In this document: positions 13,800 to 22,226 of the stretch, one piece after another
How positions within the stretch are numbered: the first letter of the stretch is position 1
How the letters are laid out: each line of letters begins with the position of its first letter
Assembly: GCF_020889785.1 (NCBI RefSeq)
Contig: NZ_JACMYK010000006.1
Coordinates: 107,501 to 159,187, forward strand
Direction of reading: 5' to 3'
From: Bradyrhizobium acaciae
Lineage (GTDB): Bacteria; Pseudomonadota; Alphaproteobacteria; Rhizobiales; Xanthobacteraceae
Length of the DNA: 51,687 nt
Translations under genes and position numbers: made by a program
Notes under the pieces: generated by a model
Told to the model about the DNA's origin: nothing
Database searches by the model: none
What the model saw: the letters and a program-made list of their open reading frames with translations, nothing else

Positions 13800-14465
13800 C
13801 TACTTGCCCTGCCCGCCACGGCTGAGCAGGAACACGCCCTGCTCGCCGAACATGTTCCACACCCACCAGGGCAAATTGAGCGGCACCGGGCGGCCGTAGA
13901 GATCGAGCGCCACCGCGCGCTCCATCTTGACGTTGATCTGCTCGCAGAGCTCAACAAAATCCTTGATGGTACAGAAATGGATGTTGGCGGTGTCGTACCA
14001 GCTCGCCGGCAGATTCTCGGTCCGCGGCATGTGGCCGCCGATCAGGAGCTGCAGCCGCATCTTCCAGAACCCGAAATTCGGGAACGAGACGATGGCGCGC
14101 TGGCCGATCCGCAGCAGGTTCTCCAGCACCACCTTGGGCTGCCGCGTCGCCTGCAAGGTCTGCGACAGGATCACGTAGTCGAACGCATCATCGGGATAAT
14201 TGACGAGGTCGGTGTCGGCGTCGCCCTGCACCACCGCGAGCCCCTTGGCGACGCAGCCGTTGACGCCCTCGCGCGACAGCTCAATGCCGCGGCCGTCGAT
14301 GCCGCGGCTCTCCAAGAGCTGCAGCAATTCGCCATCGCCGCAGCCGACGTCGAGGACGCGCGAGCCCGGCCGCACCATCTCGGCGACCAGAAGATGATCC
14401 CTGCGATAGCCGCCGGTCCGCTCCGGCGCGACGCCCGGCAAGGGCAATGTCTGCTGCATGCTCAT
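13800..14465 (-). CDS. metW: Methionine biosynthesis protein MetW
   Basis: 221 aa. A class I methyltransferase-like fold with the SAM-binding loop LDVGCGDGE (about residues 38-46) and the MetW-specific ends [11 protein letters not shown] and [13 protein letters not shown]. It is established that MetW is needed with MetX for homoserine acylation in many proteobacteria, by supporting the acyltransferase rather than by methyl transfer. It starts at ATG 14465, overlapping the metX stop codon by 4 nt (ATGA), which points to translational coupling and equal synthesis. A second ATG (14459) lies two codons in. It is co-transcribed with metX under the SAM-II leader. Confidence 0.96.
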   Translation of the reverse strand: MSMQQTLPLPGVAPERTGGYRRDHLLVAEMVRPGSRVLDVGCGDGELLQLLESRGIDGRGIELSREGVNGCVAKGLAVVQGDADTDLVNYPDDAFDYVILSQTLQATRQPKVVLENLLRIGQRAIVSFPNFGFWKMRLQLLIGGHMPRTENLPASWYDTANIHFCTIKDFVELCEQINVKMERAVALDLYGRPVPLNLPWWVWNMFGEQGVFLLSRGGQGK

Positions 14466-15667
14466 GACTGGCCGCCGTCCTTCAGTCCGCGTGCCTTGCC
14501 TGCGGCCAGCAGGAAGGCACGGGAGATTTCGAGGAATTCGGGCACGTCGAGCAGGAAGGCGTCGTGACCTCGATCGGTCTCGATCTCCGCGAACGACACC
14601 CGCGCACTCGACGCATTCAGCGCGTGCACCAGCGCGCGCGATTCCGAAGTCGGAAACAGCCAGTCGCTGGTGAACGACACCACGCAGAACCGTGTCTTGA
14701 TGCCGGTGAACGCCTTCGCCAGCACACCGTTGTGGTCGGCGGCGATGTCGAAATAGTCCATCGCGCGGGTCAGGTAGAGATAGGAGTTGGCGTCGAAGCG
14801 CTCGACAAAGGACGAGCCTTGATAGCGCAGGTAGCTCTCGACCTGGAAATCCGCATCGAACGAGAACGTCGGCAACTCGCGGTCCTGCATGCGCCGCCCG
14901 AACTTGCGATGCAGCGCGGCGTCCGAGAGATAGGTGATGTGCGCGGCCATGCGGGCGACCGCCAAGCCGCGATGCGGATGGGTGTCCTCGTCGACATAAC
15001 GGCCGCCGCGCCAGTCCGGATCGGCCATGACAGCCTGGCGGCCGAGCTCGTGGAATGCGATGTTCTGCGCCGAGTGACGCGTCGAGCAGGCGATCGCGAG
15101 CGTCGCGAACACGCGCTCGGGATAGGCCGCGGTCCATTGCAGCACCTGCATGCCGCCCATCGAGCCGCCGACCACGCAGAACAGCGTCGCGATACCGAGG
15201 CGATCGATCAGCATCGCCTGCGCGCGCACCATGTCGGGGATCGTGATGATCGGGAAATCCAGCCCCCACATCTTGCCGGTCGCAGGGTTCAGCGACGCAG
15301 GGCCCGTCGAGCCCATGCAGCCGCCGATCACGTTGGAGCAGATGATGAAGTATTTGTCGGGATCGATCGGCCGGCCGGCGCCGACCATGGTCTCCCACCA
15401 GCCGGGCTTGCCGGTGACGGGATGGATGTTGTTGACGTGCTGATCGCCGGTCAGCGCGTGGCAGACCAGGATCGCGTTGGAGCGGTCGGCATTGAGCTCG
15501 CCATAAGTCTGGTAGGCGATCTGGAACGGTGCGAGATCGACGCCGCAATCGAGCTTCAGCGGCTGATCCATGCCGAACTTCGCCACCAATGACGACGGAT
15601 GATCGGCCTCATGGGCGCGATCATCGCTCTGGGTTTGCGGGCTCGGTATCGGACGCACATTGCTCAT
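14462..15667 (-). CDS. metX: Homoserine O-acetyltransferase MetX
   Basis: 401 aa. Transfers an acyl group (normally acetyl) to homoserine, the first committed step of methionine synthesis; cytosolic alpha/beta-hydrolase fold. The nucleophile is Ser169 in [10 protein letters not shown], and the Asp and His of the triad lie in SFTSDWLFP and [10 protein letters not shown] near the C-terminus. The length and HALTGDQH and GWWETMVG motifs are those of MetX, not of the unrelated MetA. Some MetX proteins use succinyl-CoA, and this cannot be settled here. It is first gene of metX-metW, behind a promoter, SAM-II riboswitch and terminator at 15720-15862. Confidence 0.96.
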   Translation of the reverse strand: MSNVRPIPSPQTQSDDRAHEADHPSSLVAKFGMDQPLKLDCGVDLAPFQIAYQTYGELNADRSNAILVCHALTGDQHVNNIHPVTGKPGWWETMVGAGRPIDPDKYFIICSNVIGGCMGSTGPASLNPATGKMWGLDFPIITIPDMVRAQAMLIDRLGIATLFCVVGGSMGGMQVLQWTAAYPERVFATLAIACSTRHSAQNIAFHELGRQAVMADPDWRGGRYVDEDTHPHRGLAVARMAAHITYLSDAALHRKFGRRMQDRELPTFSFDADFQVESYLRYQGSSFVERFDANSYLYLTRAMDYFDIAADHNGVLAKAFTGIKTRFCVVSFTSDWLFPTSESRALVHALNASSARVSFAEIETDRGHDAFLLDVPEFLEISRAFLLAAGKARGLKDGGQS

Positions 15668-15719
15668 TTAGGCGACCCTGCCTCCGCGCGGGAGGGCTCG
15701 AACAGAAATCAGGCCAATA

Positions 15720-15751
15720 AAAAACCCGGCCTGAACATAGGTTCGACCGGG
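15720..15751 (-). terminator. Intrinsic terminator in the metX leader
   Basis: On the minus strand a hairpin forms from CCCGG (15747-15751), with an inner GAAC/GTTC pair and CTAT loop, and CCGGG (15725-15729), followed directly by a T run (15720-15724). It lies 53 nt before the metX start and after the riboswitch, as expected for a premature stop when methionine or SAM is plentiful. Confidence 0.82.
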
Positions 15752-15770
15752 AGCTGATCTGTCCCCGGCC
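15745..15770 (-). promoter_or_regulatory. Candidate antiterminator hairpin in the metX leader
   Basis: The segment read as GGCCGGGGA on the minus strand (15762-15770) can pair with TCCCGG at about 15747-15752, the same bases that form the left arm of the terminator. The two hairpins exclude each other. The upstream arm begins two bases after the 3' end of the riboswitch pseudoknot, so ligand-bound and unbound folds could decide which forms. The pairing is visible in sequence; the switching is inferred. Confidence 0.6.
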
Positions 15771-15772
15771 TG

Positions 15773-15823
15773 TTTAGCGAGTTGTTTAACGTGGCTGCAA
15801 GCCGGCCGGCTCAAATGACCACG
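15773..15823 (-). promoter_or_regulatory. SAM-II riboswitch upstream of metX
   Basis: The minus-strand text matches the SAM-II (metA/metX-type) aptamer that is established in alphaproteobacteria. Stem P1 is CGTGG (15819-15823) with CCACG (15790-15794). The conserved core is TCATTTGAGCC, then GGCTTGCAGCCACGTTAAA. The 3' strand GCTAAA (15773-15778) pairs back to TTTGAGC (15809-15815), with one bulged base, to form the pseudoknot. It begins at the inferred transcription start and precedes the terminator and metX. S-adenosylmethionine should lower metX-metW expression. Confidence 0.93.
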
Positions 15824-15833
15824 GAGTGCAGCG

Positions 15834-15862
15834 AACCTAGTCCTCACGCCCCCCGTCGTCAA
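15834..15862 (-). promoter_or_regulatory. Promoter of metX-metW
   Basis: On the minus strand TTGACG (15857-15862) and TAGGTT (15834-15839) are separated by 17 nt, a good sigma-70-type pair. Transcription would start near 15827, placing the first stem of the SAM-II riboswitch at the very 5' end of the RNA, as is usual for this class. Confidence 0.75.
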
Positions 15863-16018
15863 GGCGGCCGGCGAACGTCCCCCCGCCGGGCGCCGATGGT
15901 TAACCGAATGCGCAAGGCACGGCTGCGACGTTTCTCTTTGCTTTCGCTGCCCGTCTTTCCTAATCAGGGACCCTGTCCGGCACGGCATCGGGTCGCCCGG
16001 ACGACAAGGTTTTAGAGC

Positions 16019-16882
16019 ATGTCCAAGCCACCCCCGTCGCCGCCCTCGTTGCAGGAGCTGCGCAAGGAGATCGACGCGATCGACGAGCAGGTTCACCACC
16101 TGCTGATGGCGCGCGGCGACATCATCGACCGCCTGATCCAGGTCAAGAAGACCCAGGAGGTCGGCTCCGCGTTCCGCCCGGCACGCGAGGCCAGCATGAT
16201 GCGCGAACTGGTGCAGCGTCATCGCGGCATCCTGCCGCTCGACACCATCGAGGGCATCTGGCGCGTCATCATCTCGACCTTCACCTACGTGCAGGCGCCG
16301 TTCGCCGTGCACGCCGATGTGTCCGTCGGCGAGCAGGCGATGCGCGACTCGGCGCGGTTTCACTTCGGCTTCGTGGTGCCCTACGTCTCGCATTTCAGCG
16401 CGCAGGCCGCGGTGGAGGCGGTGGCGAAATCGAAGGGCGACCTCGCACTGGTCTCCGCGATCGCGAGCCGCACGCCGTGGTGGAATGCGCTCGAGGCCGA
16501 TGGCGCGCCGAAGATCATCGCGCGGCTGCCGTTTCTCGAACGCGCCGACCATCCCGCCGCGTTGCCGGTGTTCCTGGTCTCCCGCGTCGCTGACGATGCG
16601 ATGGTGACCGAGGTCCAGATGTGGAGCGTCCGCGTTTCCGGCTGGAACGCCGATGTAGCTCGCGCGCTGGCGCCGCTCGCCGAGATCGTCGCGGTCCCCG
16701 ACACCGCCTTCGACGGCGCGGCGCTGCTGGTCTCGGTCGCCGGTCAGGACCCGGAGAGCAAGGGCTTCGAGGCCATCAAGCTCGCTCTGATCAAGGCCGG
16801 CGCCTCGGTGCGCTCCTCGGCCCTCGTCGGCAGCCACGCAACGCGCTATACGGTGCCCACCAACGGATCGGCCAGAAGCTAG
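16019..16882 (+). CDS. Chorismate mutase with long divergent C-terminal domain
   Basis: 287 aa. The N-terminal AroQ-type chorismate mutase helical domain spans about residues 8-95 ([20 protein letters not shown], later VKKTQE). It turns chorismate into prephenate. The remaining ~190 residues resemble a degenerate prephenate dehydratase or periplasmic-binding-type fold ([21 protein letters not shown]), but the usual dehydratase catalytic TTR motif is not evident. The protein is therefore probably a mutase with a structural or regulatory tail, not a complete P-protein. It heads a plus-strand run with hisC and a prephenate dehydrogenase, so it feeds tyrosine synthesis. The ribosome site is poor (GTTTTAGAGC before ATG). 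Confidence 0.88.
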   Translation: MSKPPPSPPSLQELRKEIDAIDEQVHHLLMARGDIIDRLIQVKKTQEVGSAFRPAREASMMRELVQRHRGILPLDTIEGIWRVIISTFTYVQAPFAVHADVSVGEQAMRDSARFHFGFVVPYVSHFSAQAAVEAVAKSKGDLALVSAIASRTPWWNALEADGAPKIIARLPFLERADHPAALPVFLVSRVADDAMVTEVQMWSVRVSGWNADVARALAPLAEIVAVPDTAFDGAALLVSVAGQDPESKGFEAIKLALIKAGASVRSSALVGSHATRYTVPTNGSARS

Positions 16883-16905
16883 CCACCCGTAATCCGGAGT
16901 TGATG

Positions 16906-18003
16906 ATGTCCCGCCCCGTGCCGAATCCCGGCATCCTCGATATTGCGCCCTACACGCCCGGCAAGAGCCCGGTGCCGGAACCGGGCCGCAAGGTGTTCAA
17001 GCTGTCCGCCAACGAGACGCCGTTCGGCCCGTCTCCGAAGGCGATCGCGGCCTACAAGGGGGCGGCTGACCATCTCGAGGACTATCCGGAGGGCACCTCG
17101 CGCGTGCTGCGCGAGGCGATCGGCCGCGCCTACGGGCTCGATCCCGACCGCATCATCTGCGGCGCCGGCTCCGACGAGATCCTCAATCTGCTGGCGCACA
17201 CCTATCTCGCGCCCGGCGACGAGGCGATCTCGACCACCCACGGCTTCCTGGTCTACCCGATCGCCACGATGGCGAACGGCGCGAAGAACGTGATTGCCGC
17301 CGAGACCAACTTTACGGCCGATGTCGATGCCATCCTGAAGGTGGTGACGCCACGCACAAAACTGGTCTGGCTCGCCAACCCGAACAATCCGACCGGCACC
17401 TATATCCCGTTCGACGAGGTCAAGCGCCTGCGCGCCACCCTGCCCTCGCATGTGCTGCTGGTGCTCGACGCCGCCTATGCCGACTATGTCTCGCGCAACG
17501 ACTACGAGCTCGGCATCGAGCTGGTCGCGACGACAGACAACACGGTGGTGACGCACACCTTCTCGAAGATCCACGGCCTTGCCGCGCTGCGGGTCGGCTG
17601 GATGTTCGGCCCGGCGCATATCGTCGACGCCTGCAACCGGATCCGCGGTCCGTTCAACGTCACGACCCCGGCGATGCTGGCGGCGGTGGCGGCGATCGAG
17701 GACACCGCGCATGTGCAGATGTCGCGGACCCACACCGAACAGTGGCGCAACTGGCTGACCGAGGAGATCGGCAAGCTCGGGCTCAAGGTGACGCCGAGCG
17801 TCGCCAATTTCGTGCTGATCCACTTCCCGACCGACCAGGGCAAGACCGCGGCGGAAGCCGACGCCTATCTCACGCGGCGCGGCCTCGTGCTGCGCGCGCT
17901 CAACAATTACAAGCTGCCGCATGCGCTACGCATGACCATTGGCACCGAGGAAGCCAACCGCCTCGTGGTCGAGGGGCTGCGCGACTTCCTGGCCGGAAAG
18001 TGA
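16906..18003 (+). CDS. hisC: Histidinol-phosphate / aromatic aminotransferase
   Basis: 365 aa. PLP-dependent class II aminotransferase of the HisC type: [13 protein letters not shown] near the N-terminus, [19 protein letters not shown], and the PLP-binding lysine in [17 protein letters not shown] near residue 221. HisC proteins act on histidinol phosphate, and many also aminate prephenate, phenylpyruvate or hydroxyphenylpyruvate. Placement between chorismate mutase and prephenate dehydrogenase favours a role in tyrosine/phenylalanine synthesis here. ATG 16906 is chosen since GGAG at 16896-16899 is 6 nt away; ATG 16903 is possible. The next gene starts 4 nt after its stop. Confidence 0.93.
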   Translation: MSRPVPNPGILDIAPYTPGKSPVPEPGRKVFKLSANETPFGPSPKAIAAYKGAADHLEDYPEGTSRVLREAIGRAYGLDPDRIICGAGSDEILNLLAHTYLAPGDEAISTTHGFLVYPIATMANGAKNVIAAETNFTADVDAILKVVTPRTKLVWLANPNNPTGTYIPFDEVKRLRATLPSHVLLVLDAAYADYVSRNDYELGIELVATTDNTVVTHTFSKIHGLAALRVGWMFGPAHIVDACNRIRGPFNVTTPAMLAAVAAIEDTAHVQMSRTHTEQWRNWLTEEIGKLGLKVTPSVANFVLIHFPTDQGKTAAEADAYLTRRGLVLRALNNYKLPHALRMTIGTEEANRLVVEGLRDFLAGK

Positions 18004-18007
18004 CATC

Positions 18008-18940
18008 GTGACCACGGCTCCACTCTTCAACCGCATCGCGCTGATCGGGTTCGGCCTGATCGGCGGCTCGATCGCGCGCGGCGCGCGCGCGCAAGGCCTG
18101 GTCGGCGAGATCGTGACCACCGCGCGCTCGGAGAAGACCCGTGCGCGCGTCGCCGAGCTCGGCATCGTCGATCGCGTCGTCGAGACCAACATTGAAGCCG
18201 TGAAGGATGCCGATCTCGTCATCCTCTGCATCCCGGTCGGCGCCTGCGGTCCGGTCGCGGCCGAGATCGCCGCGCATCTGAAGCCCGGCGCCATCATCTC
18301 CGACGTCGGTTCGGTGAAGGGCGCCGTCGTCAAGGACATGGCGCCACATCTGCCAAAGACGGCGCACTTCGTGCCGGCGCATCCGGTGGCCGGCACCGAG
18401 CATTCGGGTCCCGATTCCGGCTTCGCCGAACTCTTCATCAACCGCTGGTGCATCCTGACGCCGCCCGAAGGCACGGATCCTGCCGCGACCGACCGGCTGC
18501 GCACGTTCTGGGCCGCGCTCGGCGCCAAGGTCGAGATCATGACGCCGGACCATCATGACCTCGTGCTCGCGATCACCAGCCATCTGCCGCATCTGATCGC
18601 CTACACCATCGTCGGCACCGCCGACGAACTGGCGCAGGTGACGGAATCCGAGGTCATCAAATTCTCCGCCGGCGGCTTCCGCGACTTCACTCGCATCGCA
18701 GCGTCGGATCCGACGATGTGGCGCGACGTGTTCCTCGCCAACAAGGACGCCGTGCTCGAGATGCTCGGCACCTTCACCGAGGATCTGTCGAAGCTCACCC
18801 GCGCGATCCGGCGCGGCGACGGCGAAGCGCTGTTCGACCATTTCACCCGCACCCGGGCGATCCGCCGCGGCATCGTCGAGACCGGCCAGGACTCCGCCGC
18901 GCCCGACTTCGGCCGCCCGCATGCGAATTTGAAGAAGTAG
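18008..18940 (+). CDS. Prephenate/arogenate dehydrogenase
   Basis: 310 aa. NAD(P)-dependent oxidative decarboxylation of prephenate (or arogenate) on the way to tyrosine; family names TyrA/TyrC. Rossmann loop LIGFGLIGGS at about residues 12-21, the substrate-site motif HPVAGTEHSGP near 130, and SHLPHLIAY near 193 are all present. GTG 18008 is chosen because it lies 4 nt after hisC and places the nucleotide loop at the usual distance from the N-terminus; an upstream ATG (17939) would overlap hisC by 65 nt. No ACT regulatory domain is present. Confidence 0.93.
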   Translation: MTTAPLFNRIALIGFGLIGGSIARGARAQGLVGEIVTTARSEKTRARVAELGIVDRVVETNIEAVKDADLVILCIPVGACGPVAAEIAAHLKPGAIISDVGSVKGAVVKDMAPHLPKTAHFVPAHPVAGTEHSGPDSGFAELFINRWCILTPPEGTDPAATDRLRTFWAALGAKVEIMTPDHHDLVLAITSHLPHLIAYTIVGTADELAQVTESEVIKFSAGGFRDFTRIAASDPTMWRDVFLANKDAVLEMLGTFTEDLSKLTRAIRRGDGEALFDHFTRTRAIRRGIVETGQDSAAPDFGRPHANLKK

Positions 18941-18964
18941 GCGGGGCTCGGTCGCTATACTCTT

Positions 18965-19089
18965 CGTCGTCCCGGCGCAGGCCGGGACCCATACGCCGCA
19001 GCCGATGTGGTTGACGGGACTCGTCGTCCCAGCGATGCATAACAATCGGCACCAGTGGTTACGGGTCCCGGCCTTCGCCGGGACGACGA
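18965..19089. repeat. Long palindromic repeat, 'GTCGTCC...GGACGAC' family, copy 1
   Basis: Begins CGTCGTCCCGGC and ends GCCGGGACGACG. The inner arms resemble GGACCCAT... and ...GGTTACGGGTCC. A third GTCGTCCC lies in the middle (19023-19030). The unit is about 125 bp, and a similar structure occurs at 45199-45323 and 46307-46440. It fills the region after the prephenate dehydrogenase gene. It is REP/MITE-like with no open frame of interest. Confidence 0.75.
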
Positions 19090-19127
19090 TGCTGATGGTT
19101 CTCGATTCAAGATGCCGCGCAACGCGG

Positions 19128-19231
19128 TGTCATCACCCGCGAAAGCGGGTGATCCAGTATTCCAGAGGCAGTCGTTATTGAGCCGAGAGGCCGCGGCGTA
19201 CTGGATCGCCCGGTCGAGCCGGGCGATGACA
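19128..19231. repeat. Palindromic repeat, 'TGTCATC...GATGACA' family
   Basis: Two GC hairpins (CACCCGC-gaaa-GCGGGTG and CGCCCGG-tcga-CCGGGCG) point at each other, inside outer ends TGTCATC and GATGACA with TGGATC/GATCCA neighbours. This two-hairpin layout is typical of REP/BIME elements. Together with copy 1 of the other family it explains most of the 359-nt gap between 18941 and 19299; no gene is seen in the remainder. Confidence 0.7.
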
Positions 19232-19299
19232 GTTGAGGATGAGGACGCAGCTTCGCGTTCTCGCGACATAGATTGCTGGCCGCGCACCCGTACCGGCGT

Positions 19300-19809
19300 T
19301 CACCGTTTCATCCGTTGATCCCGGATCGGCCCCGCCGACGCCACTGCGACCTTCCGCGCCAGCCGCTGACGGCCGGCCCATCCGGCGATTGCCAGCATGA
19401 CATCGCCGCCGAACCACCACGAGCCGAACACGAATTCCCAGGCCCGGGGCGGAATCTCGTCGAACACGATGCCATAGACCGACACCAGCGCGGCGAGTGC
19501 GGCGAGAAAGATGCCGCCCGCGCTCAGCAGCTCGACGGTGTCGATGCGTCCCGTCACGCGCACCGTCGGCTTCGGAATATCGATGCCGAGATAGAAGCCG
19601 ACGGCACCGATCACGATCGTCGTCGCGATGAAGGCAAGTGTGCCGAAGAATGCGATGTGGCCCTTCGCGAGCTGGGCGGCGACGAAGGTGCCGCCCATGG
19701 CACCGGCCATCGCCAACCCGGTTCGCTGCAGCACATGCGCGGCGCGGCTGACCATCATCAGTTCGCGAGCGATCACGGCCCTCCCCTTCGGTCTGCTCAC
19801 GATCCTCAT
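19300..19809 (-). CDS. Membrane protein of unknown function
   Basis: 169 aa with about four hydrophobic segments (about residues 28-48, 52-76, 92-116 and 125-146), so probably an inner-membrane protein with a basic N-terminus and a basic C-terminal tail. It has a good ribosome site (AAAGGAG, 8 nt before ATG 19809). It follows the porin gene on the same strand after 40 nt and may be co-transcribed. I do not recognise a family; a small-molecule or stress role would be a guess. Confidence 0.75.
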   Translation of the reverse strand: MRIVSRPKGRAVIARELMMVSRAAHVLQRTGLAMAGAMGGTFVAAQLAKGHIAFFGTLAFIATTIVIGAVGFYLGIDIPKPTVRVTGRIDTVELLSAGGIFLAALAALVSVYGIVFDEIPPRAWEFVFGSWWFGGDVMLAIAGWAGRQRLARKVAVASAGPIRDQRMKR

Positions 19810-19849
19810 CTGCGGTCTCCTTTACCGGCTCTGCTCCCTCTCTCCGTTT

Positions 19850-21424
19850 CTACGGGGAGAACGGGTAGTAGCGGATCTGCGACATGATGATGTGGTCGTC
19901 GGTCCTCGGCGCGCCGCCGACACCGGCGAAAGCGAAGCGCTGGTTGTAGGAGTACTGGACGCCGGCCTTGATCGCACCGTAGTCGCCCTTGAAGATCGTG
20001 TCGTAGAAGCCGGCGGTATACTGCCTGACCTCCGAGGTGTTGCCGTTACAGGTCGCCGCCGGCGAATTCTCGATGTTGCAGCCGAGATTGTTGTAGAGCG
20101 GATTGCCGTAGCCGAACGGCACCGTGCCGACATTGGAGAACGTCGCCTTGGTCTTCTCGAGACCGGCATAGGCGTAGAGGTCGAGCGACGGCGTCGTGTG
20201 CCAGACCGTGCCGAGCAGGAAGGCCGTGATCGGCAGCGGCTGGATCGTGCCGTCCTGGCGCAGCGTTGCATCCGGGAACGGCGTCGCGGTGAACCGGCCG
20301 AGCGCACCGTGGGACGCGGAGCCCTGCAGCTCCAGCAGCTTCGGCACGATCTCCGCCGAGAAATGCCCGCCGAAGCTCACCGTGTTGACGTCGTGGTTGG
20401 CGAAGTTGAAGCGATCGTAGAAGTCGCGATACATCGCCCAGCCCTCGACATGAACCTTGTAGGGCCCGAGCCGCGGATCCCACGCGCCCTTCACGGTGAA
20501 ATCAGGCACGTGGTTGAGGCTGACATTGTTGGCGTTGTTGAAGAAGCTGCCGCCAGGACCGGTGAGGTTGACCAGCACGTTCGGATTGAGCACGCCCTGC
20601 GGCCCGACCGCAGGCGTGCCGACCAGCGGCGTGTTGCCGCCGAAGAACGAGGTCTGCGGATTTTCCGCCGAGACCGCGAGCTTGACCTCGGGCCCGATAT
20701 CCTGCCAGACGCGAATGCCGGGCTGCCGCGCCGCGAGGAAGCCGGGCACCGATTCAAAATCGATCACGCCGGGTGCATCGACCCCACGCGGATCGATGCC
20801 GGCCTTGCTCGGCGCGTTCAACGACCAGCTCTGGCCGGCGAGGACGTGCAGACCGAGATCAGTGCGATCGATCTCGACGCTGGCCTGCCGCAGCCGCGGA
20901 TTGAAGGAGTTGGTCGCGACCGAATTCGCAGTCTGCGCCGCGCCTTCGAGGTCGAGTTCGCCGTAGCCGGCGACACGAGTGTTGGCGAACACCTCGGCTT
21001 CCGCAAGCACCGAGAAGCGGGTCTGCCGCGCCGAGAAGCGCGACTCGCCGGTGTTGAAATTCTTGCTCTGCGGGAACGGAATGAAAGCGTAGACCGAGCC
21101 GGTGTCGGAGGCGAGATTGCGGGTGCGATAGATGCCGGTGAGGTCGACCCAGCCGCCGAAGGTGAAGGTGACGCCCTTGTAGCAGAGCTTGCCCGAGGCG
21201 CAGGGATCGAACGGCACCGGCGCCTTCGCAGCCATCTGCGTATGCTGCATTGCGCTCTGTTTTGCGGCCAGCGCCTCCTCCTTGCGCGCCTGCACCTCCA
21301 TCTTCTGTTCCAGCTGCTTGAGACGTTCCTTCAACGCACGCAGCTCGGACGCATCGTCCTCCGCCAGTACTGGACCTGCCGACAGCAGCATGCTGCCGAG
21401 CAGAATTCCCCCGAGAATTCGCAT
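19850..21424 (-). CDS. DcaP-like outer-membrane porin
   Basis: 524 aa. Signal peptide at residues 1-21 (cleavage after GPVLA), then a coiled coil at about 25-60 (LRALKERLKQLEQKM), then a beta-rich barrel ending in aromatic QIRYYPFSP. The short coiled coil followed by a barrel is the layout of DcaP-type trimeric porins, which admit small organic acids or peptides across the outer membrane. Two cysteines in DPCASGKLC and a second pair in NLGCNIENS/TCNGN may form disulfides. The start is ATG 21424 because GGAGGAAGCG precedes it; a start four codons upstream overlaps that ribosome site. The substrate is unknown. Confidence 0.88.
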   Translation of the reverse strand: MRILGGILLGSMLLSAGPVLAEDDASELRALKERLKQLEQKMEVQARKEEALAAKQSAMQHTQMAAKAPVPFDPCASGKLCYKGVTFTFGGWVDLTGIYRTRNLASDTGSVYAFIPFPQSKNFNTGESRFSARQTRFSVLAEAEVFANTRVAGYGELDLEGAAQTANSVATNSFNPRLRQASVEIDRTDLGLHVLAGQSWSLNAPSKAGIDPRGVDAPGVIDFESVPGFLAARQPGIRVWQDIGPEVKLAVSAENPQTSFFGGNTPLVGTPAVGPQGVLNPNVLVNLTGPGGSFFNNANNVSLNHVPDFTVKGAWDPRLGPYKVHVEGWAMYRDFYDRFNFANHDVNTVSFGGHFSAEIVPKLLELQGSASHGALGRFTATPFPDATLRQDGTIQPLPITAFLLGTVWHTTPSLDLYAYAGLEKTKATFSNVGTVPFGYGNPLYNNLGCNIENSPAATCNGNTSEVRQYTAGFYDTIFKGDYGAIKAGVQYSYNQRFAFAGVGGAPRTDDHIIMSQIRYYPFSP

Positions 21425-21594
21425 CGCTTCCTCCACACGAGGTTGGTTCCTCAGGCGAGAGAGAGCGGTACTCGTGGAATGATATTCGCGGCGACCCGCA
21501 CTATTGCGGTCACGTTTTTCTCATCGCGACCGCGGGAATAGATTGCCACGACGCACAGTATCGCGCGCGAGGGAGTGGAGCATGCGCGCGGTGC

Positions 21595-21666
21595 GTAGGG
21601 CGGATTAGCGTCAGCGTAATCCGCCATCTTGCGCGGCGGGTTACGGCTTCGCCTAACCCGCCCTAC
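21595..21666. repeat. 72-bp palindromic element (GTAGGGCGG ... CCGCCCTAC)
   Basis: Perfect 9-bp ends GTAGGGCGG and CCGCCCTAC enclose two hairpins: GGCGGATTA-gcgtcagcg-TAATCCGCC and GCGGGTTA-cggcttcgcc-TAACCCGC. It is an established type of dispersed REP-like element in Bradyrhizobium and other bacteria, lying between divergent genes here. Confidence 0.8.
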
Positions 21667-21699
21667 AAGGTTGGCGTCGAGCCTTTCGCGTGAGTTTTT

Positions 21700-21720
21700 C
21701 TCGCGCCATGCGCGAGTTTT
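21700..21720 (+). terminator. GC-rich hairpin with T run, terminator-like
   Basis: A perfect 7-bp stem CTCGCGC-cat-GCGCGAG is followed by TTTT on the plus strand. It lies 71 nt before the GFA-type gene, with no gene ending shortly upstream on this strand. It could be part of a repeated intergenic sequence, a leader hairpin, or the end of an unrecognised small RNA. It is weak as a terminator because the T run is short. Confidence 0.35.
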
Positions 21721-21791
21721 GCAGGATTGTCCGACCCCGATTTTGGAGATAGGTCCGTATTCAGCGAAGGCCATGAACAGGAGCAGGCAAC

Positions 21792-22217
21792 ATGGTGGAC
21801 GACGCGAGGGTTCGGGCTGGCCAGTGCCATTGCGGTGCGGTGCGTTTCGAGGCGACGCTGAGCGACGGCTTCAATTCGATCCGCCGCTGCACCTGCTCCT
21901 ATTGCCGGATGCGCGGCGCCGTCGTTGTCATGGCGGAAATGGGCGGGATCAAGTTCCTGCAGGGCGAGGATGTGCTGACGAGCTACCGCTTCCACACCGG
22001 TTCAGCGCAGCACTTCTTCTGCTCCCGCTGCGGCATCTACACCCATCATCAACGGCGGTCCGACCAGAACCTCTATGCCGTCAACGTGGCCTGCCTGGAC
22101 GGCGTCAGCCCGTTCGACTTCCCCGAGGTGCCGGTCATGGACGGCGTCAATCACACCAACGATACCGGCAAGCCGACGCGCCGCGCCGGCACGCTCCGCT
22201 TCATCCCGGCTGACTGA
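21792..22217 (+). CDS. GFA family zinc protein
   Basis: 141 aa. The cysteine pattern of the glutathione-dependent formaldehyde-activating (GFA/CENP-V) family is complete: CHCG (Cys12, Cys14), CTCSYC (Cys33, 35, 38) and CSRCG (Cys77, 80), which bind two zinc ions. Most members are not tested, and Gfa itself is thought to bind glutathione rather than catalyse. ATG 21792 follows GGAGCAGGCAAC. It faces a DUF2125 gene tail to tail with only 9 nt between stops. Confidence 0.92.
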   Translation: MVDDARVRAGQCHCGAVRFEATLSDGFNSIRRCTCSYCRMRGAVVVMAEMGGIKFLQGEDVLTSYRFHTGSAQHFFCSRCGIYTHHQRRSDQNLYAVNVACLDGVSPFDFPEVPVMDGVNHTNDTGKPTRRAGTLRFIPAD

Positions 22218-22226
22218 GCGCGCAGC

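Noticed and set aside
13800..15548. A single 582-codon protein covering metW and part of metX
   Set aside because: The first 360 codons are metX read in the wrong frame; the true metW starts at the ATG overlapping the metX stop.
18965..19231. CRISPR-like array from repeated GTCGTCCC units
   Set aside because: The units are inverted and unevenly spaced with no regular spacers and no cas genes, so they fit REP-type palindromes.
21451..21774. 107-codon minus-strand frame upstream of the porin
   Set aside because: Much of it is a translation of the 72-bp palindromic repeat; no supported start.
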